This document shows positions 1 through 7,249 of a stretch of 36,434 nt of DNA, one piece after another (within the stretch, counting starts at the first letter, position 1; every line of letters starts with the position of its first letter). The DNA comes from Sphingobacteriales bacterium (GTDB lineage: Bacteria; Bacteroidota; Bacteroidia; Chitinophagales; JADJOU01), in contig JAJTHM010000027.1 of assembly GCA_021297855.1 (NCBI GenBank), forward strand, positions 1 to 36,434, in the 5' to 3' direction. Position numbers and translations under genes: made by a program. The notes under the pieces were generated by a model. The model was not told where the DNA came from. It made no database searches and saw only the letters and a list, made by a program, of their open reading frames with translations.

Positions 1-742
1 CTAGGGGGTTCCCTGCCTGATTGCCGCAGGCAGACAGGGAATCCCTTTCTCTCCGCCAAACTAATTTAAGCTAGCTGAAAATGCTAGCTTTTTTTATGTC
101 CTTATACTAACTAAAATTTGCAATGCTTATAACTGACCTAGGGGGTTCCCTGCCTGATTGCCTCAGGCAGACAGGGAATCCCTTTCTCTCCGCCAAACTA
201 ATTTAAGCTAGCTGTAAATGCTAGCTTTTTTTTATCCTTATACTATGCCAAATTTTCAATGCTTATAATAGGCCCAAGGGGTTCCCTGCCTGTTTGCCTC
301 AGGCAGACAGGGAATCCCTTTCTCTCCGCCAAACTAATTTAAGCTAGCTGAAAATGCTAGCTTTTTTTTTATCCTTATACTAACAAAAATTTGCAATACT
401 TTTAAATGGCACTAGGGGGTTCCCTGCCTGATTGCCTCAGGCAGACAGGGAATCCCTTTCTCTCCGCCAAACCAATTTAAGCTAGCTGTAAATGCTAGCT
501 TTTTTTTATGTCCCTTATACTAACTAAAATTTGCAATGCTTATAACAGACCTAGGGGGTTTCCTGCCTGATTGCCTCAGGCAGACAGGGAATCCCTTTCT
601 CTCCGCCAAACCAATTTAAGCTAGCTGAAAATGCTAGCTTTTTTTATGTCCTTATACTAACCAAAATTTTCAATACTTTTAAATGGCACTAGGGGGTTCC
701 CTGCCTGATTGCCGCAGGCAGACAGGGAATCCCTTTCTCTCC
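1..742. repeat. Tandem array of six ~138-bp units derived from a tRNA-Ser 3' end
   Basis: Units begin at 1, 138, 274, 412, 551 and 689 (spacing 136-139 bp); the last is cut off after its acceptor strand at 742. In unit 1, bases 1-11 and 39-58 join to a normal tRNA 3' half: GGGGG stem, TTCGAAT T-loop, CCCTT, acceptor strand TCTCTCC, discriminator G and CCA, as in bacterial tRNA-Ser. A 27-bp palindrome (12-38, arms CCTGCCTG and CAGACAGG) splits the T-loop between TTC and GAA in every unit. Five units carry an intrinsic terminator (AAGCTAGC, 7-nt loop, GCTAGCTT, T-run) at 68-95, 205-233, 341-370, 479-507 and 618-645. No tRNA 5' half is present, so no functional tRNA can come from the array. The array touches the window edge, so an intact tRNA-Ser may lie just upstream. 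After unit 6, 755-780 resembles a decayed terminator. Confidence 0.85.
68..95 (+). terminator. Intrinsic terminator of array unit 1 (recurs in units 2-5)
   Basis: Perfect 8-bp stem AAGCTAGC/GCTAGCTT with the loop TGAAAAT, followed by a T-run. It directly follows the tRNA-Ser-like CCA end, where a tRNA terminator would sit. The loop alternates between TGAAAAT and TGTAAAT from unit to unit while the stem is invariant. Confidence 0.8.
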
Positions 743-832
743 AGATGATTCAGAAGCTAGAGATTTACATTAGTTTTTTTTATATGCAACCTTTTGTCAA
801 CTATTCTCGTCTGTTTGTTATAGAATGTAAAA

Positions 833-1801
833 ATGAAATTTAAGAGAAAAATTAAACTTGATGATTTAATTCAGAAATACAGCCTAAAACTTATCGATGA
901 TAAGTGGTTAAGGGATCCTGTTGGTATTAATGAAATCAATCGTGTTCAGGAGGGAGACATTACATTCGTCGATACACCTAAATACTTCGAGAAGGCTTTT
1001 AAAAGCGCGGCCTCTATCATCCTGATTAATAAGGTGATGGATTGCACTGAAGGAAAATGTCTTGTATATACCGAAAATCCTTTCAAGGTATATAACCAAA
1101 TAGCTTTGGACTACTTCCCAACCCAACATTCTGAAAATGAAATGATCAATTCAGATGCTACCATTGGAGAAGGCTGTATTATTTATCCGAATGTTTTCGT
1201 GGGCAAGAATGTGAAAATTGGCAATAATTGCATTATCTATTCGAATACAACCATCTATTCAAATACAACAATAGGCGATAATGTCATAATACAATCTAAT
1301 ACAGCAATAGGGTCAGAAGCCTTCTATTACAATAAACAAGATGGGAAATATCTAAAAATGCACACCATTGGAAATACAATCATTGAAGATAATGTAGAAA
1401 TAGGTTCTAACTGCAGTATTGATGCTGGAGTATCGGGAACTACAAGAATTGGTAAAGGCTCTAAGCTCGATAATCAGATACACATTGCGCATGGAGTCAT
1501 ATTAGGAGAAAATTGTTTGGTATGTGCACAAGCAGCCATAGCTGGAAAAACCATCATAGGAAACAACGTAACTATTTATGGTAAAGTCGGTATTTCCAAA
1601 GGGCTTAACATTGGAGATAATGCTATTATATTGGCATCATCCAATGTAGATAAAAATCTAGAAGGCAATCAACGTTATTTTGGTTCTCCAGCAATTGAAG
1701 CCAGACAAGCCATGAAGCACTACGCCGCAGCTAGAATGCTTCCAAGTTTGTTTGACAAAGTTAAACACCTCCTTGGGGAACAAGAAACAGTAAATAAGTA
1801 G
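833..1801 (+). CDS. lpxD: LpxD-like UDP-3-O-acyl-glucosamine N-acyltransferase
   Basis: 322 residues. An N-terminal uridine-binding-type domain (about 1-100) is followed by hexapeptide repeats forming a left-handed beta-helix (about 105-280) and a short C-terminal helix. The motif DNQIHIAHG contains the expected catalytic histidine at residue 220. LpxD adds the second 3-hydroxyacyl chain to UDP-glucosamine in lipid A synthesis, in the cytoplasm. The motif SEAFYYNKQDG and the ending YFGSPAIEARQAMK resemble, from memory, the second LpxD paralogue many Bacteroidota carry outside the lpxC-fabZ/lpxA cluster. No other lipid A gene is nearby, which fits. The exact acyl or sugar substrate may differ from true LpxD. 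ATG start; a strong terminator follows at 1826. Confidence 0.85.
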   Translation: MKFKRKIKLDDLIQKYSLKLIDDKWLRDPVGINEINRVQEGDITFVDTPKYFEKAFKSAASIILINKVMDCTEGKCLVYTENPFKVYNQIALDYFPTQHSENEMINSDATIGEGCIIYPNVFVGKNVKIGNNCIIYSNTTIYSNTTIGDNVIIQSNTAIGSEAFYYNKQDGKYLKMHTIGNTIIEDNVEIGSNCSIDAGVSGTTRIGKGSKLDNQIHIAHGVILGENCLVCAQAAIAGKTIIGNNVTIYGKVGISKGLNIGDNAIILASSNVDKNLEGNQRYFGSPAIEARQAMKHYAAARMLPSLFDKVKHLLGEQETVNK

Positions 1802-1825
1802 TTTTTTTTAAATTTTCATGAAAAG

Positions 1826-1857
1826 AGACTTGTCCTTCAATGAACAAGTCTTTTTTT
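1826..1857 (+). terminator. Intrinsic terminator after the lpxD-like gene
   Basis: Stem GACTTGT/ACAAGTC (1827-1833 and 1844-1850), extended by an outer A-T pair, followed by a run of seven T. It lies 25 bp after the stop codon. Confidence 0.85.
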
Positions 1858-1870
1858 ATTTATATAGTTT

Positions 1871-1963
1871 CAATGTCGTTTAGTTCGTGGGGATACGAAC
1901 CATTGCAGTTCGCCATGCTGCTTGTCTCACGCAACATTCGTATTTCTTATCTAAACGACATTG
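1871..1963. other. Long nested inverted repeat, possible structured RNA or small palindromic element
   Basis: Perfect 13-bp arms CAATGTCGTTTAG (1871-1883) and CTAAACGACATTG (1951-1963) enclose a second 7-bp pair ATACGAA (1893-1899)/TTCGTAT (1937-1943) and a possible apical GCAG/CTGC hairpin. The 93-bp structure sits between two plus-strand genes, after a terminator, and has no ORF. No known RNA family was recognised. Confidence 0.6.
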
Positions 1964-2035
1964 TATATAGTTTAGTTATTTATAAACCTCAAAAAAAATC
2001 AAATCCTTAATTTTACTCCTATAAAAAAATAGCTT

Positions 2036-2461
2036 ATGCCTATATGGAAATCACCCCAGAGCCTAGAAGAACTTCGAGAAAGAGCAGAAAATACTATGGG
2101 ACAGCATTTAGAAATGGAGTTTGTAGAGTTGGGGGAGGATTTTTTGAAAATGAAAATGCCCGTTATTGCCAAAACTAAGCAACCAATGGGCTTACTTCAT
2201 GGCGGAGCTACGGCTGCCTTAGCGGAAACCATAGGGAGTATATCTGCAGTCATGTGTGTCGATGCGGAGAGAGAGAGTATCGTAGGATTAGAGCTCAACA
2301 TCAATCACGTGCGCGCTATGAAAGAAGGGTTTGTCTTTGCTACCTGTAAACCTTTTCACCTTGGGAGAACTACGCATGTATGGAATATTGAGATAAAAGA
2401 TGAAAAAGAACGGTTGGTCAGCGTTGCCAGATTGACCACTATGGTTATAAAGAAGCACTAA
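2036..2461 (+). CDS. Hotdog-fold thioesterase, MenI/YdiI (PaaI) family
   Basis: 141 residues, the usual length of single-domain hotdog thioesterases. Motif LLHGGATAALAETIGS (53-68) carries the helix glutamate (Glu64) that acts as catalytic base in YdiI-type enzymes. Further matches to E. coli YdiI/MenI are TKQPMGLLHGG, GLELNINHVR and KPFHLGRTTHVWNIEI. The family hydrolyses acyl-CoA thioesters such as 1,4-dihydroxy-2-naphthoyl-CoA in menaquinone synthesis. That role is plausible because Bacteroidota use menaquinone, but no men gene is nearby, so the substrate is not settled. ATG start; bidirectional terminator 8 bp downstream. Confidence 0.85.
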   Translation: MPIWKSPQSLEELRERAENTMGQHLEMEFVELGEDFLKMKMPVIAKTKQPMGLLHGGATAALAETIGSISAVMCVDAERESIVGLELNINHVRAMKEGFVFATCKPFHLGRTTHVWNIEIKDEKERLVSVARLTTMVIKKH

Positions 2462-2468
2462 AAAAATA

Positions 2469-2496
2469 GGTCGCCCATTGCAGGCGACCATTTTTT
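2469..2496 (+). terminator. Strong intrinsic terminator, possibly bidirectional
   Basis: GC-rich 7-bp stem GGTCGCC/GGCGACC with an 8-nt-scale loop, A-run before and T-run after (2491-2496). Follows the thioesterase stop by 8 bp. Confidence 0.85.
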
Positions 2497-2827
2497 GAAA
2501 ATAACCAGTAAATCAATCCCTAGATAGAAAAGATTTTAAGCTTTCAATGTGCTTTTTAATTCGGTGTTAGTTTCTTTCATGCATTTGGTATGTTCATGTA
2601 ATCTTAGTTTGTTTTTTTTTCGACTTCCATGGATTTAGTCATACTTCATACGCTAAATCCATGGTCATACTTTTAAGGATTTGTTTTCATTTTTTTGGAG
2701 CTTGTTCATTACGCAATAAGGTTGATTAGTTTTTCTAGTACAAAGATGAGACATTTCTACAATGGAAAAAACAAGAAAAAAAGGAGTTTGTTAGACGATT
2801 TTTAGGTTTTATAAATGAAATAGTAAT
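2497..2827. other. Gene-free AT-rich stretch with one perfect hairpin
   Basis: No coding sequence was found on either strand. The only clear structure is a 12-bp perfect inverted repeat, CCATGGATTTAG (2627-2638) and CTAAATCCATGG (2653-2664), around a 14-nt loop. The heptamer GTCATAC occurs in the loop and again just after the right arm. A T-run precedes the hairpin (2612-2620), but none follows it, so it is not a standard terminator on either strand. Confidence 0.5.
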
Positions 2828-2858
2828 AAAAAAACAGCTACCCAAGAGTGAGTAGCTG
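2828..2858 (-). terminator. Intrinsic terminator of the minus-strand T9SS protein gene
   Basis: Stem CAGCTAC/GTAGCTG (2835-2841 and 2852-2858 on the plus strand). On the minus strand it is followed by a T-run, complementary to the A-run at 2828-2834. It lies 33 bp beyond the stop of the gene at 2891-4273. Confidence 0.85.
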
Positions 2859-2890
2859 AAATTTTAAAAACTTAAATCAATGAAAAAAAA

Positions 2891-4273
2891 CTATTTCTGA
2901 ACTTTAATTACTTCAGAATTAATATCATTTTTAATGTAATAAATGCCACTTGGCCAGGCAGATGTAGCAAGCTCAACCTTTTCGGTCATCCTTCCAGAAG
3001 ACATCAACTGTCCTAAAGCATTATAGACCATATAATTTGCTTTTTTTACCAAAGGATTTGCAATCGTAAGCCGATCGCTTATTATGGTAGGATAAACAGA
3101 CCAGCCTATATAATCCGCTTGTTGAATCGACGAAGTTGCTTTTTGCAGATAAATACGCTTAGAAATAGGACTTATCGGAATCGTATTGTAGTTTTTATCT
3201 ATTAATGCTACCTCCTTTAAATAGATGTTAAGATGAGTCTGTTCGCCAGGATTGGCAATTCCTATGAGTACATCATCTATGATGATATCAATAACACCTC
3301 CCTGTGGGTCTAGATCGCCATCTAGCTGATTTCTTTTGCTATAAGCCACATTTACATGTTCGGCATAACTCGTCGTGTCTATTAGGTACAGGGTAGTAAA
3401 CTCATCCCAAACATTCGTTCTATTATACTTTGTGTATGGATAATGACGACTTTGTGCTATATTATTCTTGTCGTAAATTCTTACTGTATATGAAAATCCT
3501 AGACCATAAGCATTAATTTTTGTCGGCGAATTGATTGTAATTGGCACGCTTAGAATGCCTTTAGTAGAATTGAGTTTGACCGTATCAGAAATGGAAAGAG
3601 ATAAATTCACCTCATTGGATGCAAAACTCAATATAGGGAGATAGTTTCCTTTGTCTTTACCAAAATTTCTTCGCATTTGAATTATATCATTCTCATCAAT
3701 CCAACCATTGCCATCCACATCAGCATGTTTTGCATTTATTCCTCTGACTTCATAAAACCAATTATGGACTTTTTTAGGCACCCCAAAACTAATATTGGTA
3801 TCCGCCAAGTTTCTTGGAGAGCCATATTGACCAAACATCAAGCCGATAGGAAAAAGATCCATATGATTGACCAAGTTGTCTTTATTACAATCCCCAGGAT
3901 TGACATCGCCCACCATAGTTTTTTTCTCAAAATAGACTGTTGTAGAGTCGAGCACTGAACCTAGTTTTGTTTTGTACATAAAATTACCAAAAACTAGGGT
4001 GGTGCTTGTTGACTTAATATTAATAAAATTAGAATCCTTAGAAATTTCCAATATATACAAATTTGTATCTACGCCCAATTTACTTACACCTATTATTTTA
4101 AGCCCATTAGGATTTACATCATTTATCTTTACGTATAAATCGTAGTTTAAATGCATATCATCACGCAAATAGAAAGAGTCTTTGCCCAGCTGAGCTTCTG
4201 CCTGAATCCAAACAGTCACGTTTAAACAAATTAATAATATTAGTTTTTTCATTGGCAATTGTTTTAACCTCAT
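2891..4273 (-). CDS. Secreted dockerin-like protein with T9SS C-terminal sorting domain
   Basis: 460 residues. A signal peptide (hydrophobic LILLICLNVTVWI, cleavage near AEAQ) begins the protein. Two EF-hand/dockerin-like calcium loops follow: DCNKDNLVNHMDL (about 127-139) and DVDGNGWIDENDI (about 185-197). Residues about 220-360 look like beta-rich cohesin-type or Ig-like sequence. The C-terminus (about 385-460: VYPTIISDRLTIANP, YNALGQLMSSG, WPSGIYYIK, IKVQK) is a type A T9SS sorting domain, so the mature protein should be exported and anchored or released at the cell surface. Its ligand is unknown. A second ATG at 4252 (MKKLILL) gives a more canonical signal peptide and may be the true start. 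Promoter at 4332-4339, terminator at 2828-2858: a single-gene unit. Confidence 0.85.
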   Translation of the reverse strand: MRLKQLPMKKLILLICLNVTVWIQAEAQLGKDSFYLRDDMHLNYDLYVKINDVNPNGLKIIGVSKLGVDTNLYILEISKDSNFINIKSTSTTLVFGNFMYKTKLGSVLDSTTVYFEKKTMVGDVNPGDCNKDNLVNHMDLFPIGLMFGQYGSPRNLADTNISFGVPKKVHNWFYEVRGINAKHADVDGNGWIDENDIIQMRRNFGKDKGNYLPILSFASNEVNLSLSISDTVKLNSTKGILSVPITINSPTKINAYGLGFSYTVRIYDKNNIAQSRHYPYTKYNRTNVWDEFTTLYLIDTTSYAEHVNVAYSKRNQLDGDLDPQGGVIDIIIDDVLIGIANPGEQTHLNIYLKEVALIDKNYNTIPISPISKRIYLQKATSSIQQADYIGWSVYPTIISDRLTIANPLVKKANYMVYNALGQLMSSGRMTEKVELATSAWPSGIYYIKNDINSEVIKVQK

Positions 4274-4331
4274 AATTATTTCAAATGGTTGTTAGTATGA
4301 CGAATAAGCTAATTTCTAATCTTGATTACAA

Positions 4332-4362
4332 CAAAAGTAGTTAATATTTGCATCAATATCAA
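4332..4362 (-). promoter_or_regulatory. Bacteroidota promoter for the T9SS dockerin-like gene
   Basis: On the minus strand, a -7 box TACTTTTG (4339 to 4332) lies 20 bp after a TTG (-33 element, 4362 to 4360). This fits TTG-N19/20-TAnnTTTG and leaves a leader of roughly 50 nt to the ATG at 4273. Confidence 0.65.
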
Positions 4363-4380
4363 AATAATTTTTTAACTTTG
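4348..4380 (+). promoter_or_regulatory. Bacteroidota promoter for the 467-residue gene
   Basis: -7 box TAACTTTG at 4373-4380, 25 bp before the ATG at 4406, with an upstream TTG at 4348-4350 (spacing 22, slightly long). It is divergent from, and partly overlaps, the minus-strand promoter. Confidence 0.55.
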
Positions 4381-4405
4381 TTAGACAGTTTTTTCAAAAT
4401 ACCAT

Positions 4406-5809
4406 ATGAAGCAAAGTGTAATTGGCGAAATTTATGCCTCTTGGACCAAATCCGAACTTAAAAAACTAAATAAATTTATCAGCACTAGTCATTGGTCAAA
4501 AAGTGAGACCATTGTTCAGTGTCACAACTGCCTAGCTAGCTATGCCAGTAAAGATAGACTGGATCTCTTGGATAAAGAGTCTTTGTTTTTGGAAACTTAC
4601 CCCAATGATTCTTATACTGACAATAAGTTAAGATTTACACTTAATCGGCTATTAGAAGCTATCAAAGAATTCATCTTGTTAGAAGAAAATGAAAAACGAA
4701 ATGTTCATTCTGAAAAAATTTGGATGGATTTTATTCAAAACAAAAGATTAAAGAAAAATATACTACTGAATATAGAAAGTGACTTCTCTCCGCAAAATAT
4801 GCAGAATAAGTTCATATATAATTACTATAAAAGCGTCATAAAAGGAAATTATTTATTTCATTTTACGTCTAGTGTGGAGGATAAGTTTAATGCGCTTCTT
4901 GCCATGACAAAAAAAGCAGAAGAGTTTTCGGATTATGTATTTTTGAGACAATATTGCTTGCTTCTTACTTTTACGAATGTATATAAATCTGCCGAGTTTC
5001 AGGTAGCGTTAAGTAAATACAATGAGATCAAAGACAATGTTGGTTATAAAGACCTACCAGAATTCGAGGTAAACATTGCACTCATTGAAATGCTTCACCA
5101 TAACGAACATGCACTTTATTACACCTATAAAGAGAAGGTATTTGATTATTTTCATCTTTGGGATGAAGAAGACAAAATTACGCTCATTTCCTATCTTCTC
5201 AACTATACAACAGCACAGATAAACAAAGGGAATGTGAACTTCATTGACGAGCAATATGATTTATTTCTCTTATTTGAAAAAGAGCGCATTTTTAATATGA
5301 CTAACTACTTGAACACTACCAAAATCAATAATGTTATTCATATTTACCTCAGAAAAAAAGATTACACACGAGCTGAAGAATTTATTGAGGCTTATGTAGG
5401 ATTATTGCCACAAGATATTATTGACTCATGCAGACATTTTAACCTAGCTAGAATTCGTTTTGAGAAGAAATTGTATAAAGAAAGTTTGCGAGAATTGCTC
5501 CAAGTTGATTTTGGGAAAGATGTATTCTATTCCATAAACTCTAAGGCTCTTTTATTAAAAAACTATTTTGAATTGAAAGAAAGCGATGCATTGGCCTCCC
5601 TTGTCACAAGCTTTAAGGAGTACATCAAAAAGAATAAAGTAATCTCCGAAACCCATAAAATCAGTATTCTAAACTTCTTAAAAATGGTGGATAAAATTTA
5701 TGGGGCTACTACCTCAAAAGCTAGAAAAATCGAAGAGGATTTTCAAAAACACACACAAATAGTCGAAAAAAGTTGGCTTTTAGAAAAATTGGCCGAAAAA
5801 GTAAAGTAA
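4406..5809 (+). CDS. Conserved-looking alpha-helical hypothetical protein (TPR-like solenoid)
   Basis: 467 residues, no signal peptide or membrane segment, so probably cytoplasmic. Sequence is almost entirely helix-prone, rich in Lys, Glu, Leu and aromatic residues, with repeated helix pairs from about 120 to 420 (for example DYTRAEEFIEAYVGLLPQ and LYKESLRELLQVDFGK) typical of degenerate TPR/alpha-solenoid proteins. The N-terminus (WTKSELKKLNKFISTSHW) is likely a distinct small domain. I recognise no enzymatic motif. A Bacteroidota promoter lies 25 bp upstream, and the neighbours are transcribed away from or towards it, so it is a stand-alone gene. A protein-interaction scaffold is an inference from fold type only. 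Confidence 0.75.
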   Translation: MKQSVIGEIYASWTKSELKKLNKFISTSHWSKSETIVQCHNCLASYASKDRLDLLDKESLFLETYPNDSYTDNKLRFTLNRLLEAIKEFILLEENEKRNVHSEKIWMDFIQNKRLKKNILLNIESDFSPQNMQNKFIYNYYKSVIKGNYLFHFTSSVEDKFNALLAMTKKAEEFSDYVFLRQYCLLLTFTNVYKSAEFQVALSKYNEIKDNVGYKDLPEFEVNIALIEMLHHNEHALYYTYKEKVFDYFHLWDEEDKITLISYLLNYTTAQINKGNVNFIDEQYDLFLLFEKERIFNMTNYLNTTKINNVIHIYLRKKDYTRAEEFIEAYVGLLPQDIIDSCRHFNLARIRFEKKLYKESLRELLQVDFGKDVFYSINSKALLLKNYFELKESDALASLVTSFKEYIKKNKVISETHKISILNFLKMVDKIYGATTSKARKIEEDFQKHTQIVEKSWLLEKLAEKVK

Positions 5810-5864
5810 AATGAATCCCAAGTTAATAATTTGACTTAGGAAATTAGGTCACAAAAAGGAAAGA

Positions 5865-6098
5865 TTAGACTAATTCTTTCTCTTTTCGCTTACTTTGTTC
5901 CAATATGGATTGAACAGTGCTCTCTTTAGGAGATATTAAACTGTTTTCTAATAAGGCCTTGGCTTTTTTTAAATCACGATACTCCTCAGCCAGTTCAGGA
6001 TTTTTCATAATCTCTTGCTTGAGTTTATAGTCTCCGCAGCAGTCTGCTTCTCCATAAATTGATTCTAAAAGGTGTTGGTAGGTAAAAGTTTCTTGCAT
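5865..6098 (-). CDS. Small acidic/basic helical hypothetical protein
   Basis: 77 residues, helical and charged: QHLLESIYGEADCCGDYKLK, then NPELAEEYRDLKKAKALLEN, then a tail with SPKESTVQSILEQSKRKEKE. The layout resembles short Bacteroidota proteins that have an anti-sigma-like N-terminal helix (element such as LIxYLYxE, then ELxxEYxxLxxAK) and a tail SPxxSTVxxIL, but without a transmembrane segment. A CC pair at residues 20-21 is notable. A regulatory role by analogy is only a suggestion. Convergent with the 467-residue gene, 55 bp away. Confidence 0.65.
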   Translation of the reverse strand: MQETFTYQHLLESIYGEADCCGDYKLKQEIMKNPELAEEYRDLKKAKALLENSLISPKESTVQSILEQSKRKEKELV

Positions 6099-6322
6099 AT
6101 AACTAATTTTTTGTGTGTTGACTTACAGCATTAGAACGCTACAAATATAAATTTATTGTCCTTATTTTCAATATTTTTTCAATTCCTTTAAAATTTGTTG
6201 CATAATCAATATTGTTATTCACTTGGAATAAACTGGGCATTTTCATCTTGATAACTCAAAAGTCTCATTTTTATTGTCTCATTAATTAACTTTAATTTTA
6301 AGCATAAGTAGTATTGAAGTCT

Positions 6323-6330
6323 TAATTTTG
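6323..6330 (+). promoter_or_regulatory. -7 box immediately before the DUF58 operon
   Basis: TAATTTTG at 6323-6330 matches TAnnTTTG. The ATG at 6336 starts only 5 bp later, so transcription from this box would give a leaderless or nearly leaderless mRNA. No convincing -33 TTG at the right spacing. Confidence 0.4.
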
Positions 6331-6335
6331 TCATT

Positions 6336-7247
6336 ATGTTAAAGGAACTTACTTCCATAGATAAACTCGACCTATTGGCAAAAAAAATAGTAGAGGGCTA
6401 CTTGATAGGACTCCACCGCAGTCCTTTTCATGGTTTTTCTGCTGAGTTTAGAGAGCATAAGCAGTATAATATTGGCGATAATCATAGAAGTATCGATTAT
6501 AAAGTGTATGCGCGTACAGACAAGCTTTTTATTAAGAAATTTGACGAAGAAACCAACCTTCGTTGCCAAATGGTGCTAGATGTATCTAATTCAATGTATT
6601 TTCCAAAGCAACAGAAAAAAAATAAGCTTGAATTTTCCTGTATAGCGATCGCCAGTTTGATCCATCTTCTAAAGAAACAGCGAGATGCCTTTGGACTCAC
6701 TATATTTACAGATAAAGTCTTACAAAATATTGAACCTAAATTAACTGAAAAGAATAAACAACTAATTTATTCAGCTTTAAACAGTTATTTAAAGCTTGAG
6801 GCGAATCCATCTAATTCTGACATTGTAGAATGCATACATAGTTTGGCCTATACTCTTAAGCGGAGATCCTTAGTAGTGGTCTTTACTGATCTGCTGCATA
6901 CGGAGGTCAATAACGATTTTGATATTCGATTTATGAAAGCTTTGCAGCACTTGTCATTTCAAAAACATGATCTAATTCTCTTTTATGTCAATCAAAAAAA
7001 TACAGAAATTAATTTAAACTATGGTATTCAACCAACTGAATTCATTGATTTGGAGAGCAATGAAAGAGTAAAATTAATACCTGCTGAAGTTCAAGCGAAG
7101 TATCAGGAGGCTTTAACTAAAAAGATTTCCACCATAAAATCTAAATGTCTGCAATATGGCGTAGACTTTGTGGAAGCAGATATAGACGCAGACTATAATC
7201 AAATATTAAGTTCTTTTCTTAGAAAACGAACTAAATCTCTCAAATAA
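6336..7247 (+). CDS. DUF58 / von Willebrand factor A-type protein
   Basis: 303 residues. The DUF58 signature GDNHRSIDYKVYARTDKLFI (47-66) is followed by a vWA fold with a MIDAS motif DVSNS (82-86, DxSxS) and a second strand VVVFTDLL. Such proteins usually act with a MoxR-family AAA+ ATPase in metal-dependent assembly or stress complexes. No moxR gene is beside it here, and the transmembrane and BatA/B neighbours of the aerotolerance clusters are absent too. It begins a tight operon with the alpha/beta hydrolase (2 bp gap), pyk and the diiron protein. The start is supported by its fit to the family N-terminus (SIDKLDLLAKKIVEGYLIGLH). Confidence 0.88.
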   Translation: MLKELTSIDKLDLLAKKIVEGYLIGLHRSPFHGFSAEFREHKQYNIGDNHRSIDYKVYARTDKLFIKKFDEETNLRCQMVLDVSNSMYFPKQQKKNKLEFSCIAIASLIHLLKKQRDAFGLTIFTDKVLQNIEPKLTEKNKQLIYSALNSYLKLEANPSNSDIVECIHSLAYTLKRRSLVVVFTDLLHTEVNNDFDIRFMKALQHLSFQKHDLILFYVNQKNTEINLNYGIQPTEFIDLESNERVKLIPAEVQAKYQEALTKKISTIKSKCLQYGVDFVEADIDADYNQILSSFLRKRTKSLK

Positions 7248-7249
7248 AG

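Noticed and set aside
1-58. Functional tRNA-Ser gene in the window
   Set aside because: Only the 3' half is present in every unit, and the T-loop is interrupted; no 5' acceptor strand, D-arm or anticodon arm precedes any unit.
1-742. CRISPR array
   Set aside because: Units are ~138 bp with no unique spacers and contain tRNA and terminator sequence; no cas genes.
1871-1963. Integron attC site
   Set aside because: The arms lack the RYYYAAC/GTTRRRY core boxes in the required order, and no integron integrase is present.
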